Shown: positions 37,583 to 47,140, counted from the stretch's first letter. The stretch: 64,000 bases of DNA from Paenirhodobacter ferrireducens (GCF_004022265.1 NZ_SAVB01000004.1:124001-188000); one strand, 5' to 3'. Numbers and translations: made by a program. The notes: a model not told the origin generated them from the letters alone.

Positions 37583-38154
37583 CCGCAGACCCGGTTCACG
37601 CCGGCCACCGACCAGCCGCCGCCGGGCAGCGCCAGCAGCCGGGTGAGCGACAGCGGCGCCACCTGAAAGGCGAGCGCGCCCGGCACCGATCCGGTGGCGA
37701 GCGCCAGCGCCGCGCGCACGATGCCGGCATGGGCGACGACGGCCACCCGCCCCTCGCCCGCCGCCAGCGCCGCAATCGCCGGGGTGGCGCGGGCACACAG
37801 ATCGGCAAAGCTTTCGCCGCGCGGCGGGCGATGCGCGGCGAGTTCAGACGCAGAGAGCGTGCCGATATCGGGCAGATCGGCGAAGGGCAGCCCTTCCCAC
37901 TCGCCGAAATCCTGTTCCCACAACCGCGGATCGGTCTCGGGCTCCTGATCGGGCCAGAGCGCCGCCGCGGTCTGCCGGCAGCGCAGCGCGGGCGAGGCGA
38001 CGACACGCAAAGGCCCCAGCTCGGCGCGCAGCGCGGCAAGCGTGGCCGCGGCGGGCAGATCGGCCGGCACATCGCGGCGACCGGCCAGACAGCCGCCATG
38101 GCGCGCGGGCGCATGACGGATGAAGACCAGCTCGCGCATCCCCTCGGCGGACAT
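37579..38154 (-). CDS. Histidine phosphatase, probable alpha-ribazole phosphatase
   Basis: 191-residue phosphoglycerate mutase-like phosphatase. The catalytic motif is FIRHAPARHGG near residue 11 and the second His is in VVAHAGIVRAAL near 147. Given its operon with cobalamin loop genes it is most likely the alpha-ribazole-5'-phosphate (or adenosylcobalamin phosphate) phosphatase, CobC in Salmonella naming. The specificity is inferred from context. AAAGGAG precedes the ATG at 38154. Divergent from cobP with 66 bp between. Confidence 0.82.
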   Translation of the reverse strand: MSAEGMRELVFIRHAPARHGGCLAGRRDVPADLPAAATLAALRAELGPLRVVASPALRCRQTAAALWPDQEPETDPRLWEQDFGEWEGLPFADLPDIGTLSASELAAHRPPRGESFADLCARATPAIAALAAGEGRVAVVAHAGIVRAALALATGSVPGALAFQVAPLSLTRLLALPGGGWSVAGVNRVCG

Positions 38155-38220
38155 CTCGCATTTCTCCTTTCGCGGCTGCGCCGTTTCTGCTTTGAAGCCG
38201 GGCGGGGGACAAGAGAAACC

Positions 38221-38724
38221 ATGAGCCAGACCATCCTGATTACCGGCGGCGTGCGTTCGGGCAAGAGCGCGATCGCCGAGGGCCGCACCCTCGGCTTCGG
38301 CACGCCGGCCGTCTACATCGCCACCGCGCAGGCCTTCGACGGCGAGATGGAAACCCGGATCGCGGCGCATCAGGCCCGGCGCGGCGCCGAATGGCGGACG
38401 GTGCAGGAGCCGCTCGACCTTGTCGGCGCGCTGGCCGCGACCGATGGCGCGCCGCGGCTGGTCGACTGTCTGACGCTGTGGCTGACGAACCAGATGCTCG
38501 GCGGGCACGACTGGCAGGCGGCGGGGCGCGATCTGTGCGCCGCACTTGCCCGACAGACCTCGCCGGTGGTTCTGGTGACGAACGAGGTCGGTCTGGGCAT
38601 CGTGCCCGAGAACCGGCTTGCCCGCGAGTTCCGCGATGCCGCGGGGCTTCTCAACCAATGGGTCGCGGCCGTGGCGGACGAGGTGATCTTCGCCGTGGCC
38701 GGCCTGCCGATGAAGGTGAAATGA
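38221..38724 (+). CDS. cobP: Adenosylcobinamide kinase / guanylyltransferase CobP
   Basis: 167-residue bifunctional enzyme that phosphorylates adenosylcobinamide and then makes its GDP derivative. P-loop ITGGVRSGKSAIAE (7-20); the kinase His is in RIAAHQARRGAEWRTVQEP near 46; LVDCLTLWLTNQM (about 81-93) and VVLVTNEVGLGIVPENRLAREFRD are diagnostic. Begins the plus-strand cobP-cobT-cobV operon. Confidence 0.95.
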   Translation: MSQTILITGGVRSGKSAIAEGRTLGFGTPAVYIATAQAFDGEMETRIAAHQARRGAEWRTVQEPLDLVGALAATDGAPRLVDCLTLWLTNQMLGGHDWQAAGRDLCAALARQTSPVVLVTNEVGLGIVPENRLAREFRDAAGLLNQWVAAVADEVIFAVAGLPMKVK

Positions 38725-39728
38725 TGACATTCCAATCGCTTGCCGAAATCGCCGCGCTGGCGGACACGCTGCCGGCCGTGGACGAGGGCGCCCGCGCTGC
38801 CGCCCTTGCCCGGCAGAACAGCCTGACGAAGCCGCCGGGATCGCTCGGCCGGCTCGAGGATCTGGCGATCTTCATGGCGGGCTGGCGCGGCACCGACCGG
38901 CCGCGCATCGCCAAGGCGCAGGCGGTAATTTTTGCCGGCAACCACGGCGTCTGCGCGCAGGGGGTGAACCCCTATCCGCAGGACGTGACGAAGCAGATGG
39001 TGGCGAATTTCGAGGCCGGCGGCGCCTCGATCAACCAGCTGTGCCGGGTCAACGGGGCCGAGCTGAGCGTCGTCGCGCTCGATCTCGATCATCCCACCGC
39101 CGATTTCACCCAGGGCCCGGCGATGACCGAGGCCGAGACGCTTGATGCGATGAACCGCGGCGCGGCGGCGGTCGATCCCACGGCCGATGTGCTGATCCTC
39201 GGCGAGATGGGCATCGGCAATTCGACGATCGCGGCGGCGCTCGCCTCGGCGCTTTTCGGCGCGACGCCGGCCGACTGGGTCGGGCCCGGCACCGGCTCGG
39301 ACGATGCCGGGATCAGGCGCAAGGTCGCGGCGATCGAGGCGGGGCTGCGGCTCCATGGCGGCAAGGACGCGATGACGACGCTCGCAAGCCTTGGCGGGCG
39401 CGAGCAGGCGGCGATCTGCGGTGCGGTGCTGGCGGCGCGGGCGGCGCGGATTCCGGTGATTCTCGACGGTTTCATCTGCACCGCGGCGGCGGCGACGCTC
39501 TATGCCGCCGAGCCGCGGTTGCTCGATCATTGCCTCGTCGGCCATGCCTCGGCCGAGCCGGGGCACCGGCGCCTGCTCGCGGCGATCGGCAAGACGGCGG
39601 TGGTCGAATTCGACATGCGCCTTGGCGAGGGCTCGGGCGCGGCGCTGGCGCTTGGCATCCTGCGCGCCGCGCTCGAATGCCACAACGGCATGGCGACCTT
39701 CGGCGAGGCGGGGGTCAGCGAGGCATGA
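38721..39728 (+). CDS. cobT: Nicotinate-nucleotide:DMB phosphoribosyltransferase
   Basis: 335-residue enzyme making alpha-ribazole phosphate from 5,6-dimethylbenzimidazole and nicotinate mononucleotide. Motifs: [16 protein letters not shown] (about 34-49), [14 protein letters not shown] (about 72-85), [17 protein letters not shown] and [18 protein letters not shown], with catalytic Glu near the C-terminus ([13 protein letters not shown]). Named cobT in Salmonella, cobU in P. denitrificans; not the chelatase subunit CobT. Start at 38721 or 38724 (adjacent ATGs), overlapping the cobP stop. Confidence 0.95.
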   Translation: MMTFQSLAEIAALADTLPAVDEGARAAALARQNSLTKPPGSLGRLEDLAIFMAGWRGTDRPRIAKAQAVIFAGNHGVCAQGVNPYPQDVTKQMVANFEAGGASINQLCRVNGAELSVVALDLDHPTADFTQGPAMTEAETLDAMNRGAAAVDPTADVLILGEMGIGNSTIAAALASALFGATPADWVGPGTGSDDAGIRRKVAAIEAGLRLHGGKDAMTTLASLGGREQAAICGAVLAARAARIPVILDGFICTAAAATLYAAEPRLLDHCLVGHASAEPGHRRLLAAIGKTAVVEFDMRLGEGSGAALALGILRAALECHNGMATFGEAGVSEA

Positions 39729-40471
39729 TCCGCGCCCGCGCCGCCGAGGCCCAGCTGGCGCTGATGCTGCTGACGCGGCTGCCGGCGGGGCGGCTGCCCG
39801 AGCCCGCGCCGGCGATCGGCACGGCAGCCTGGGCCTTTCCGCTGGCGGGGCTCGCCGTCGGGCTGGTCGCGGCGGCGGTGCTGGCCGTGGCCGGCGCGCT
39901 TGGCCTGCCGCCGATGCTGGCGGCGGGGCTGGCGCTTGCGTCGATGGTCGTGACCACCGGCGGGCTGCACGAGGACGGGCTCGCCGATGTCGCCGATGGC
40001 TTCTGGGGCGGGCGTGAGCGGGCGCGGCGGCTCGAGATCATGCGCGACAGCCGGATCGGCTCCTATGGCACGCTGGCGCTGATCCTGTCGCTCGGCCTGC
40101 GCTGGCAGGCGCTGGCGGCGCTGACCGCGGCAGAGCACGGGATCGCGGCGCTGATCGTCATGGCCTGTGCCGCGCGGGTGGCGCCGGTGGCGCTGATGGC
40201 GGCGCTGCCGCCCGCGCGCGCCGAAGGCATGGGCCACCTGGCCCGCGGCGTACCGGGCGAAGCGGTGGGGACGGCGCTGCTGATCGGGCTTGCGGTTCTG
40301 GCGCTGATCCCCGGCACCGCGCTGGCCCTGCTGGCCGCTGCGCTGGCCACGCTCGGCGTCGGCCTGCTTGCCCGCGCGAAGATCGGCGGGCAGAGCGGCG
40401 ACGTTCTGGGCACCGGCGAGCAGGCGGCCGAGATCGCGCTTCTTATGGCGCTGGTCGCTCAGCTCGGCTGA
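39725..40471 (+). CDS. cobV: Cobalamin synthase CobV (CobS in enterics)
   Basis: 248-residue membrane enzyme joining adenosylcobinamide-GDP and alpha-ribazole(-P). The acidic motif [19 protein letters not shown] (about 79-97) with Asp ligands and [16 protein letters not shown] (about 106-121) are diagnostic. About six hydrophobic segments. Coupled to cobT by ATGA. Its 3' end overlaps the convergent lrp gene by 13 bp. Confidence 0.95.
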   Translation: MIRARAAEAQLALMLLTRLPAGRLPEPAPAIGTAAWAFPLAGLAVGLVAAAVLAVAGALGLPPMLAAGLALASMVVTTGGLHEDGLADVADGFWGGRERARRLEIMRDSRIGSYGTLALILSLGLRWQALAALTAAEHGIAALIVMACAARVAPVALMAALPPARAEGMGHLARGVPGEAVGTALLIGLAVLALIPGTALALLAAALATLGVGLLARAKIGGQSGDVLGTGEQAAEIALLMALVAQLG

Positions 40472-40917
40472 GGCGGCAGGCTCGGCCGGCTCAGCAGCCG
40501 CTCCATCACGAAGCGCGAGGTGACGGCGCGCATCGGCACCGCCTCGGTCAGGCGCCGGTAAAGCGCGTCATAGCTTGCCATGTCGACGGTGACGACGCGC
40601 AGCAGGTAGTCCGCCGCGCCGCCAAGGCGCAGCACCTCCATTACCTCGGGGATCGGCTCGAGCGCCGCCAGAAAGGCCGCGCGCCACGCCGGCGTGTGGT
40701 CGAGCGCGATCACCTCGACATAGACGGTGAGCCCGAGGCCGAGCGCCTCGGGCGCCACCCGGATCGTGCGGCCGGCGATGACACCGGCCTCTTCGAGCTT
40801 GTGCACCCGCCGCCAGCACGGACTTTGCGACAGGCCGACGCGATCGGCAAGCTCGGCGATCGGCAGCGAGGCATCGCCTTGCAGCTCGCTCAGGATGCGC
40901 CGGTCGATGGCGTCCAT
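40459..40917 (-). CDS. Lrp/AsnC-family transcriptional regulator
   Basis: 152-residue Lrp-type regulator: helix-turn-helix [30 protein letters not shown] spans about residues 18-47 ([13 protein letters not shown] is the recognition region), followed by an AsnC ligand domain with [14 protein letters not shown]. It starts 10 bp after the cysA stop on the same strand, so it may be the last cistron of the sulfate-uptake operon and respond to a sulfur amino acid. That link rests on position only. Confidence 0.9.
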   Translation of the reverse strand: MDAIDRRILSELQGDASLPIAELADRVGLSQSPCWRRVHKLEEAGVIAGRTIRVAPEALGLGLTVYVEVIALDHTPAWRAAFLAALEPIPEVMEVLRLGGAADYLLRVVTVDMASYDALYRRLTEAVPMRAVTSRFVMERLLSRPSLPPQPS

Positions 40918-40927
40918 CTGCCCCTCC

Positions 40928-41647
40928 TCAGGCGGTCAGGAACTCGCGCACGAAGGCCGAGGCAGGACGCGCGCGCAGATCGGCCGGGCGGCCCACCTGC
41001 TCGATCCGGCCCATCGACATCACCACCACCAGATCGGCCAGCTCCATCGCCTCCTCCTGATCGTGGGTGACGAAGATCGTGGTCAGTCCGGTGGTGTCGT
41101 GGATCTCGCGCAGGCCATGGCGCAGCTCCTTGCGGACCTTGGCATCGAGTGCGCCGAAGGGTTCGTCCAGCAACAGCATCCGCGGCTCGATCGCCAGTGC
41201 GCGGGCAAGCGCCACGCGCTGCCGCTGCCCGCCCGACAGCTGCGCCGGATAGCGCCCGCCGATCTCGGGCAGGCGGATCAGCTCGAGCAGTTTCGTCACG
41301 CGTCGGGCGATCTCCTCCTTTTCCGGCCGCAAGGCGCGCGGCCGGGCCTTCAGACCATAGGCGATGTTCTCGAACACCGTCATGTGGCGAAAGAGCGCGT
41401 AGTTCTGGAACACGAAGCCGGCGCGGCGCTCCTGCACCGTCAGGCCGGTCGCGTCATGGCCGTCGAACAGCACGCGGCCGGATTCGGGAAACTCGAGCCC
41501 GCCGAGGATGCGCAGCAGCGTCGTCTTGCCCGAGCCCGAGGGGCCGAGCAGCGCCACCAGCGCCCCCGAGGGGATCGACAGCGACACCGGCTGCAGCGCG
41601 GCGGTGCGGCCGAAGGTCTTCGCGATCTCGTCGATCTCGATATGCAT
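40928..41647 (-). CDS. cysA: Sulfate/thiosulfate importer ATPase CysA, short form
   Basis: 239-residue ABC ATPase: Walker [14 protein letters not shown] (about 34-46), Q-loop [13 protein letters not shown], signature [15 protein letters not shown] (about 136-150), Walker [14 protein letters not shown] and switch His in [14 protein letters not shown]. It stops soon after the nucleotide-binding domain; the C-terminal TOBE regulatory region of standard CysA (about 330-360 residues) is missing. AAAGGAG precedes the ATG. Energises CysT/CysW import. Confidence 0.93.
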   Translation of the reverse strand: MHIEIDEIAKTFGRTAALQPVSLSIPSGALVALLGPSGSGKTTLLRILGGLEFPESGRVLFDGHDATGLTVQERRAGFVFQNYALFRHMTVFENIAYGLKARPRALRPEKEEIARRVTKLLELIRLPEIGGRYPAQLSGGQRQRVALARALAIEPRMLLLDEPFGALDAKVRKELRHGLREIHDTTGLTTIFVTHDQEEAMELADLVVVMSMGRIEQVGRPADLRARPASAFVREFLTA

Positions 41648-41660
41648 GGCAGGGCTCCTT

Positions 41661-42545
41661 TCAGGCACGGCGGTTGGCGGAAAGTGCATCGGCATGACGC
41701 CATTCGAGCGCGGTCTTGAGGGCAAGGGTCACCAGCGCGAGGCTCGCGAGCAGTGCGGCAAGCGAGAAGGCGGCAACGGTGAGGTATTCGTTGTAGAGCA
41801 TCTCGATCGCGATCGGCACGGTCGCGGTGACGCCGCGGATCTTGCCGGACACCACCGCGACGGCGCCGAACTCGCCCATGGCGCGGGCGGTGGCCAGAAG
41901 CACGCCGTAAAGCAGTGCCCAGCGGATGTTCGGCAAGGTCACGGTGAAGAACATCCGCCAGCCCGAGGCGCCCAGCGTCAGCGCGGCTTCTTCCTCGGCG
42001 CGGCCCTGCTCGACCATCACCGGCAGGATCTCGCGTGCGACGAAGGGGAAGGTGACGAAGACGGTGGCCAGCACGATCCCCGGCAGCGCGAAGACGACCG
42101 GCATCCCCTGCCCCACGAGCCAGTCGCCAAGCGTTGTATTCGCGCCGAAGAGCAGCACGAGGCAGAGCCCCGCCACCACCGGCGAGACCGAGAACGGCAG
42201 GTCGATGAGCGTGATGAGCACCGCCTTGCCGGGAAAGTCGAAGCGCGCGATCGCCCAGCCGGCAGCCAGGCCGAAGACGGCGGTCAGCGGCACCGACAGC
42301 GCCGTGACCAGCAGCGTCAGCCGGATCGCGGCATGTGCCTCGGGCTCGGCCAGCGCGGTCAGGGCGGCGCCCGCGCCCTGTGACAGCGCCTCGCCGAAGA
42401 CGGTGACGAGCGGGGCGAAGAGCAGCACCGCCAGCAGCACGAAGACCAGGCCGATCAGGCCGCGGCGCAGGGCTGCGGGCTCCTCGGTCGCGGCGCGGAA
42501 GCGGCGGGCGGGACGGGGCGGGGCAAGATGGGCGGCGTCAAACAT
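41661..42545 (-). CDS. cysW: Sulfate ABC transporter permease CysW
   Basis: 294-residue inner-membrane permease with about six hydrophobic segments. The sequence [22 protein letters not shown] is characteristic of CysW, and the EAA-like cytoplasmic loop reads [23 protein letters not shown] (around 195-217). It overlaps the cysT 3' end by 8 bp. I used the ATG at 42545 (MFDAAHLAP), since an upstream ATG would be well inside cysT without benefit. Confidence 0.94.
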   Translation of the reverse strand: MFDAAHLAPPRPARRFRAATEEPAALRRGLIGLVFVLLAVLLFAPLVTVFGEALSQGAGAALTALAEPEAHAAIRLTLLVTALSVPLTAVFGLAAGWAIARFDFPGKAVLITLIDLPFSVSPVVAGLCLVLLFGANTTLGDWLVGQGMPVVFALPGIVLATVFVTFPFVAREILPVMVEQGRAEEEAALTLGASGWRMFFTVTLPNIRWALLYGVLLATARAMGEFGAVAVVSGKIRGVTATVPIAIEMLYNEYLTVAAFSLAALLASLALVTLALKTALEWRHADALSANRRA

Positions 42546-43368
42546 AACCGATCCTCCGGCGGCTCCAGACCTGGACCGCATTGATGAGCAGAAGCATGGC
42601 GAAGGAGATGCCGAGCATGGCGATGCCGATCGCGGCGGCGCCGTCGATGTCGAATTCCTCGAGCCGGATGACGATCAGAAGCGGCGCGATCTCGGTCTTC
42701 ATCGGCAGGTTGCCGGCAATGAAGATCACCGAGCCGTATTCGCCCACGCCGCGGGCCAGCGCGAGGGCAAAGCCGGTGAGCGCGGCCGGCATCAGCACCG
42801 GCGCCACCACCCGCCGCAGCGTCGTCAGCCGCGAGGCGCCAAGCGTCGCCGAGGCCTCCTCGACCTCACGGTCGATCTCGGCGATCACCGGCTGCACAGT
42901 GCGCACGACGAAGGGCAGACCGACGAAAACCAGCGCCACCAGAATGCCCGGGGGCGCATAGGCGATGCGCAGCCCGGCCCCGGCCGCGATCTGGCCGAAG
43001 ACGCCGTTCGGCGCGTAAAGCGCAGTGAGCGCGATGCCCGCGACCGCCGTCGGCAGCGCGAAAGGCAGGTCGATCGCGGCGTCGATCAGGCGCCGGCCGG
43101 GGAAGCGGTAACGCACCAGCACCCAGGCCACGACGACGCCGAAGACGAGGTTGAAGGCCGCGGCGATCAGCGCCGAACGGAAGGAGAGCAGGAGCGCCGA
43201 GCGCACCCGCTCGCCCGAGATCGCCGCCGCGAGATCGCCGAGCCCCATCCCCGCGCCGCGCACGAGCAGCGCGCCGATGGGCAGAAGCACGATCAGGCTC
43301 AGCAGGCTGAGCACCAGCCCCGCGCTGAGCGCGAAGCCGGGCATCGGGGATTTCGCGACGATGCGCAT
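42538..43368 (-). CDS. cysT: Sulfate ABC transporter permease CysT (CysU)
   Basis: 276-residue permease with about six membrane segments, EAA-like loop EVEEASATLGASRLTTLRRVV and DLPFALPTAVAGIALTALYAPNG in the CysT style. The start lies 7 bp after the sbp stop; it pairs with CysW as a heterodimer. Confidence 0.94.
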   Translation of the reverse strand: MRIVAKSPMPGFALSAGLVLSLLSLIVLLPIGALLVRGAGMGLGDLAAAISGERVRSALLLSFRSALIAAAFNLVFGVVVAWVLVRYRFPGRRLIDAAIDLPFALPTAVAGIALTALYAPNGVFGQIAAGAGLRIAYAPPGILVALVFVGLPFVVRTVQPVIAEIDREVEEASATLGASRLTTLRRVVAPVLMPAALTGFALALARGVGEYGSVIFIAGNLPMKTEIAPLLIVIRLEEFDIDGAAAIGIAMLGISFAMLLLINAVQVWSRRRIGYV

Positions 43369-43375
43369 GGCGACC

Positions 43376-44503
43376 TCACTTCGCGGTATAGATCTGGTCG
43401 AAGGTGCCGCCGTCGCCGAAGTGCTCGGGCTGCGCCTTGGCCCAGCCGCCGAAATCCTCGATCGTCACCAGCTGCAGCGGGGCGAAGCGCGCGGCATCCT
43501 CGGGCGCGGCCTTCGAGGCATCCCAGGCACGATAGAAATGCTTGAGCGCAAGCGCCTGCGCCTCGGGGCTGTAGAGATGCTCGAGATAGGCATCGGCCAG
43601 CGCGCGCTGCGCGTCGGTCTTGATGTTGGCGTCGACCACCGCGACCGGCGGCTCGGCGAGGATCGAGACCGAGGGCACGACGATGTCGAAGGCATCGGCG
43701 CCAAGCTGCTTCTCTGCCAGCCAGGCCTCGTTCTCCCAGGCGAGCAGCACGTCACCGATGCCGCGCTGCGCGAAGGTCGTGGTCGCCCCGCGCGCGCCGG
43801 TATCGAGCACCGGAACATGGCGGAAGAGATCACCGACGAAGGCCTTCGGGTCCTGCCCGTTCTTCTCGGCCCAGGCCCAGGCGGCGAGGTAGTTCCAGCG
43901 CGCCCCGCCCGAGGTCTTCGGGTTCGGGGTGATGACCTCGACGCCCTCCTTCACCAGGTCGCCCCAGTCGTGGATGCCCTTCGGATTGCCCTCGCGCACC
44001 AGGAAGACGATGGTCGAGGTATAGGGCGAGGAATTGTGCGGCAGACGCCCCTGCCAGTCGGCCGGCAGCTTGCCGGCGGCGGCGATCTTGTCGATGTCGG
44101 AGGCAAGCGCGAGGGTCACGACCTGCGCGTCGAGCCCGTCGATCACCGCCCGGGCCTGCGAGCCGGAACCGCCGTGCGAGACCTCGATCTTCGCCGCCTC
44201 ATGGCCCTGCGCGCCCCACCAGTCGGCGAACAGCTTGTCGTAATCGCGGTAGAATTCACGGGTCGGATCGTAGCTGACGTTGAGCAGCGTCTCGGCGGCC
44301 TGCGTCGGCTGCGGTGCCACGGCAAGGGCCGCAAGCGCCAGCGTCAGCGCCGTCACCGTGGTGCGCGCCGCCCGCACCAGGTTCACCGGAAATCCGGTGA
44401 GGATCTCGCGGCCGGTGGTGATGGTGACGCGCCCGTCGGGATGCGCCTCGACGAGCTGGCCCTGTGCGCTGAGGCGGCCGGCGAACTGGATCGTTCTGAA
44501 CAT
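43376..44503 (-). CDS. sbp: Periplasmic sulfate-binding protein with N-terminal extension
   Basis: 375-residue sulfate-binding protein (Sbp/CysP). The mature part begins around residue 71 ([19 protein letters not shown]), with ligand-site region [26 protein letters not shown] and the C-terminal [23 protein letters not shown] signal peptide covers about residues 44-70. Ahead of it lie some 40 unusual residues including [15 protein letters not shown]. The ATG at 44503 has an excellent AGGAGGG site; alternatively GTG at 44386 would start directly at the signal peptide. First gene of sbp-cysT-cysW-cysA(-lrp). Confidence 0.93.
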   Translation of the reverse strand: MFRTIQFAGRLSAQGQLVEAHPDGRVTITTGREILTGFPVNLVRAARTTVTALTLALAALAVAPQPTQAAETLLNVSYDPTREFYRDYDKLFADWWGAQGHEAAKIEVSHGGSGSQARAVIDGLDAQVVTLALASDIDKIAAAGKLPADWQGRLPHNSSPYTSTIVFLVREGNPKGIHDWGDLVKEGVEVITPNPKTSGGARWNYLAAWAWAEKNGQDPKAFVGDLFRHVPVLDTGARGATTTFAQRGIGDVLLAWENEAWLAEKQLGADAFDIVVPSVSILAEPPVAVVDANIKTDAQRALADAYLEHLYSPEAQALALKHFYRAWDASKAAPEDAARFAPLQLVTIEDFGGWAKAQPEHFGDGGTFDQIYTAK

Positions 44504-44548
44504 GCTTCCCTCCTGTCGTGCAGGGCACCTTGCCCCTTCACGTTTATC

Positions 44549-44565
44549 ACGACAGAGATTGTCGT
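44549..44565. promoter_or_regulatory. Candidate operator upstream of sbp
   Basis: Perfect dyad ACGACA-GAGAT-TGTCGT in an AT-rich part of the 186-bp region between the Rrf2 gene and sbp. On the minus strand it lies just after a TTGCAA -35-like hexamer, so a protein bound here would block sbp transcription. The adjacent Rrf2 regulator is the natural candidate; Cbl/CysB-type control is the alternative. Confidence 0.5.
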
Positions 44566-44689
44566 TATTTGCAACGGAAAAAACTCGCCTTATTTCATCG
44601 AGATTTTGGAAAATGATTCCCCGGCGCAGGATGTGGCAACGGGCCGCAGTGCGGCCCGGAGTTTCACGTCAGTTCAGGAAGATGCCGGA

Positions 44690-45154
44690 TCAGCCCGGCG
44701 GCAACGGCTGCGCAAGGATCTTCTGTGCCATCGGCGTGGCATGCAGCATGTCCTCGAGCGTGAGCGATTCGATCAGCACGAGATAGGACCAGTAGAGCTC
44801 GGCGAAGACGCGGCGGATCCGGCAGCTTTCCTCGTCGGAACAGTCGTCGCAGCGCTGGTAGGCCTTGCGCGACAGGCAGGGCAAGGGCGCGATCGGCCCG
44901 TCGATCATCCGCAACAGATCCGAGATCGGCACCTGCGCCGGTTCCTTGATCAGCGCATAACCGCCCGACCGGCCACGGGTCGAGGCGATATAGCCGGCGT
45001 TGCGCAGCTCGAGCAGGATGTGCTCGAGAAAGCGCTTCGGTGCACCGGAGCGCGTCGCGATCTCCTCGATGCGCAGCGCCTTGCCCTCGGCGGCCTTCTC
45101 GTCGCCCAGCACCATCAGCGCCTTCAGCGCATATTTCATCTTCTGCGTGATCAT
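44690..45154 (-). CDS. Rrf2-family transcriptional regulator
   Basis: 154-residue regulator: winged helix from residue 1 (MITQKMKYALKALMVL, IEEIATRSGAPKRFLEHIL), wing YIASTRGRSGGYALIK, then a Cys-rich part CLSRKAYQRCDDCSDEESC (near 95-113) with four cysteines, suited to an Fe-S cluster or redox sensing. Family members include IscR, NsrR and CymR (cysteine metabolism). Its position beside the sulfate operon and the dyad at 44549 suggest control of sulfur uptake. Confidence 0.88.
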   Translation of the reverse strand: MITQKMKYALKALMVLGDEKAAEGKALRIEEIATRSGAPKRFLEHILLELRNAGYIASTRGRSGGYALIKEPAQVPISDLLRMIDGPIAPLPCLSRKAYQRCDDCSDEESCRIRRVFAELYWSYLVLIESLTLEDMLHATPMAQKILAQPLPPG

Positions 45155-45349
45155 GTGCCTTGATACCGCAGCCCCGGCGCCCCCGCAACAAAACCGACCG
45201 CTCGGGTCGGGTTTTCCCGCCCTGCGCGAGCGCCCCTGCCCCGCCACACCCGCTTCTTGCCGCGCCGGCAATTGCCGCAAGGGCTTGCCGAACGCGCATT
45301 TCCGGCGCTTGATCGGACCAGAGCCCCGAAACCGGAAAGGGAGCGGAAG

Positions 45350-45625
45350 ATGAGCCTGAAGGACGAAATCACCCAGCTTCGCGCGGAATTTGACGCCCAT
45401 GTCACCTCGCAGACCGGGCGGGCGCGCAAGATGGCCGAGCCGGTGCAGGACACGGCCGAGGCCGCGGCAGCCGACAGCGCACAGCTGGAGGGGCTGATGG
45501 AAACCATCGGCGCCACGCTTGATGACATGTCAGATGAAATCGAGAAGTTTCCGAAGCTGACGGCTTTGGCCGCGCTTGGTGTCGGGCTGGCGCTTGGCGT
45601 GGTGATCGGGCGCCAGCTGCGCTGA
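45350..45625 (+). CDS. ElaB/YqjD-like membrane-anchored small protein
   Basis: 91-residue protein: a long hydrophilic helical region with heptad-like Ala/Glu/Asp content and one C-terminal membrane segment LAALGVGLALGVVIGRQLR. This layout matches the DUF883 (ElaB/YqjD) type, which in E. coli tethers ribosomes to the inner membrane in stationary phase. GGAAAGGGAGCGGAAG precedes the ATG. Followed after 11 bp by a YqjE-like gene, as in the E. coli yqjDE pair. Homology is inferred from layout, not a strong motif. Confidence 0.65.
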   Translation: MSLKDEITQLRAEFDAHVTSQTGRARKMAEPVQDTAEAAAADSAQLEGLMETIGATLDDMSDEIEKFPKLTALAALGVGLALGVVIGRQLR

Positions 45626-45636
45626 AAGGGAAAAGC

Positions 45637-46083
45637 ATGACCGGATTCGAATCGACCAAGTTCTACGCCCGTGTCGCGCTGATGCGGCGCCGGCTGCTGC
45701 TGAAGCAGATGATCCGCCGCGCGCTCGCGGGCATGCTCGCCGTCGCCGCGCTGATCGTCGCGGCGAGTTTTGCCACCCGGACGCTCTACCTCGCGCTGCT
45801 GGCGCCGCTGGGCGAGCTCGGCGCAACCGGCGTGCTGGCGGGCGGCTACCTGGTGCTTGCCGTCGGCCTGCTGCTTTTCGCGCTGAGCGAACCCGGCTCG
45901 GCCGAGATGACGGCACTGACCGAGATGGAGGAGATCGCCCGCGCCCGAGCCCTCGCCGAGACCCAGGGCACCGTCGCCGGCGTCGAGGGACGAATCGAAT
46001 CACTTGGCAGCTCGATCTCGATCGGGCTCAGCCTGCTTGGCATGCTGCGCCGGATCATGGCCCGGAAGAAGGCGGCGGAGTAA
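45637..46083 (+). CDS. YqjE-like (holin superfamily) small membrane protein
   Basis: 148 residues. A basic N-terminus (ARVALMRRRLLLKQMIRRA) precedes two hydrophobic segments near 32-53 and 60-82, then an acidic/Ala-rich helix and a weakly hydrophobic C-terminal stretch ending in basic residues. This fits the YqjE-type holin-superfamily proteins beside YqjD. Its 3' end overlaps the convergent AI-2E family gene by 29 bp. Confidence 0.6.
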   Translation: MTGFESTKFYARVALMRRRLLLKQMIRRALAGMLAVAALIVAASFATRTLYLALLAPLGELGATGVLAGGYLVLAVGLLLFALSEPGSAEMTALTEMEEIARARALAETQGTVAGVEGRIESLGSSISIGLSLLGMLRRIMARKKAAE

Positions 46084-47140
46084 GCCCGCCGTCCGAACTG
46101 CGGTCTTGCATGTACAGCGACCAGACCGCGACGAAGAGCGCCGCGATCAGCGGGCCGATGACGAAGCCGTTCACGCCGACGAGCGTCAGCCCGCCCACCG
46201 TCGACAGCAGCACGAGATAATCGGGCAGCCGGGTGCTTTTGCCGACCAGCGGCGGGCGCAGGAAGTTGTCGATCAGGCTGATCACCAGCATGCCCACCAG
46301 CATCAGCGCCACGCCGCGCAGCACCTCGCCCGAGATCAGCAGGTACAGCGACACCGGCAGCCACACGAGGCTTGCCCCCACCGCCGGCACCAGCGACAGC
46401 AGCGCCATCAGCACCCCCCACAGCAGTGCCGCGCGGATGCCGAGCGCGGCAAAGGCAAGCCCGCCGATCGTGCCCTGGATCACCGCGATGATGATGTTGC
46501 CCTTCACCGTCGCGCGCATCACTGCCTCGAATTCCTCGATCAGCTTGCCGGTGTGATGGTCGCTGAGCGGGCTGGCGCGGCGGATCGTGGCGGCCAGCGC
46601 CGGCCCGTCACGGAACAGGAAGAACAGCAGATAGAGCATCACACCAAAACTGACGAAGAGTTGCGCCGTCCCCTGGGTGATGGTGAAGGCGCGGGTGGCG
46701 ATGGTCTGGCTGACGTTTTCGAGAAAACTGGTGATGCCCGACTGCATGTCGCCGAAATCGCCCAGGTTCAGCGACGAGAGCACGTGCCGTGCCCCGGCGG
46801 GCAGCGCCGCGCGGACCTGGTCGAGCAACGCCGCGGGATCGAATTCGCGGCTGCTGATCGAGGCGGTGAGTGCCGAGGCCTCGCGCGCCAGCGCCGCAAG
46901 GATCAGCACCCCCGGGATCACCACGATACAGATGCAGGCAAGCACGCTGACAAAGGCGGCCAGCGACCGGCGACCGCCAAAGCGGCGCTCGAGCCTGACC
47001 TGCAGCGGCCGGAACAACAGCGCCAGGATCACCGCCCAGAGCACCGAACCATACCAGGGCAGCACGAGCCAGATGAAGGCGACGGAGACCAGCACGACCA
47101 GGGCGAAGAAGCTGGCATTCGGCGAAGGGGATCTGAACAT
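46055..47140 (-). CDS. AI-2E family transporter (TqsA/PerM-like)
   Basis: 361-residue membrane protein of the autoinducer-2 exporter / PerM family with about eight hydrophobic segments. WYGSVLWAVILALLFRPLQVRLER near the N-terminus, the hydrophilic middle with SSLNLGDFGDMQSG, and IDNFLRPPLVGKSTRLPDYLVLLSTVGG near 290-318 (the DNFLRP motif) are typical. The substrate may be AI-2, ions or other small molecules. The stop lies inside the YqjE-like gene end on the other strand. Confidence 0.88.
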   Translation of the reverse strand: MFRSPSPNASFFALVVLVSVAFIWLVLPWYGSVLWAVILALLFRPLQVRLERRFGGRRSLAAFVSVLACICIVVIPGVLILAALAREASALTASISSREFDPAALLDQVRAALPAGARHVLSSLNLGDFGDMQSGITSFLENVSQTIATRAFTITQGTAQLFVSFGVMLYLLFFLFRDGPALAATIRRASPLSDHHTGKLIEEFEAVMRATVKGNIIIAVIQGTIGGLAFAALGIRAALLWGVLMALLSLVPAVGASLVWLPVSLYLLISGEVLRGVALMLVGMLVISLIDNFLRPPLVGKSTRLPDYLVLLSTVGGLTLVGVNGFVIGPLIAALFVAVWSLYMQDRSSDGGLTPPPSSGP

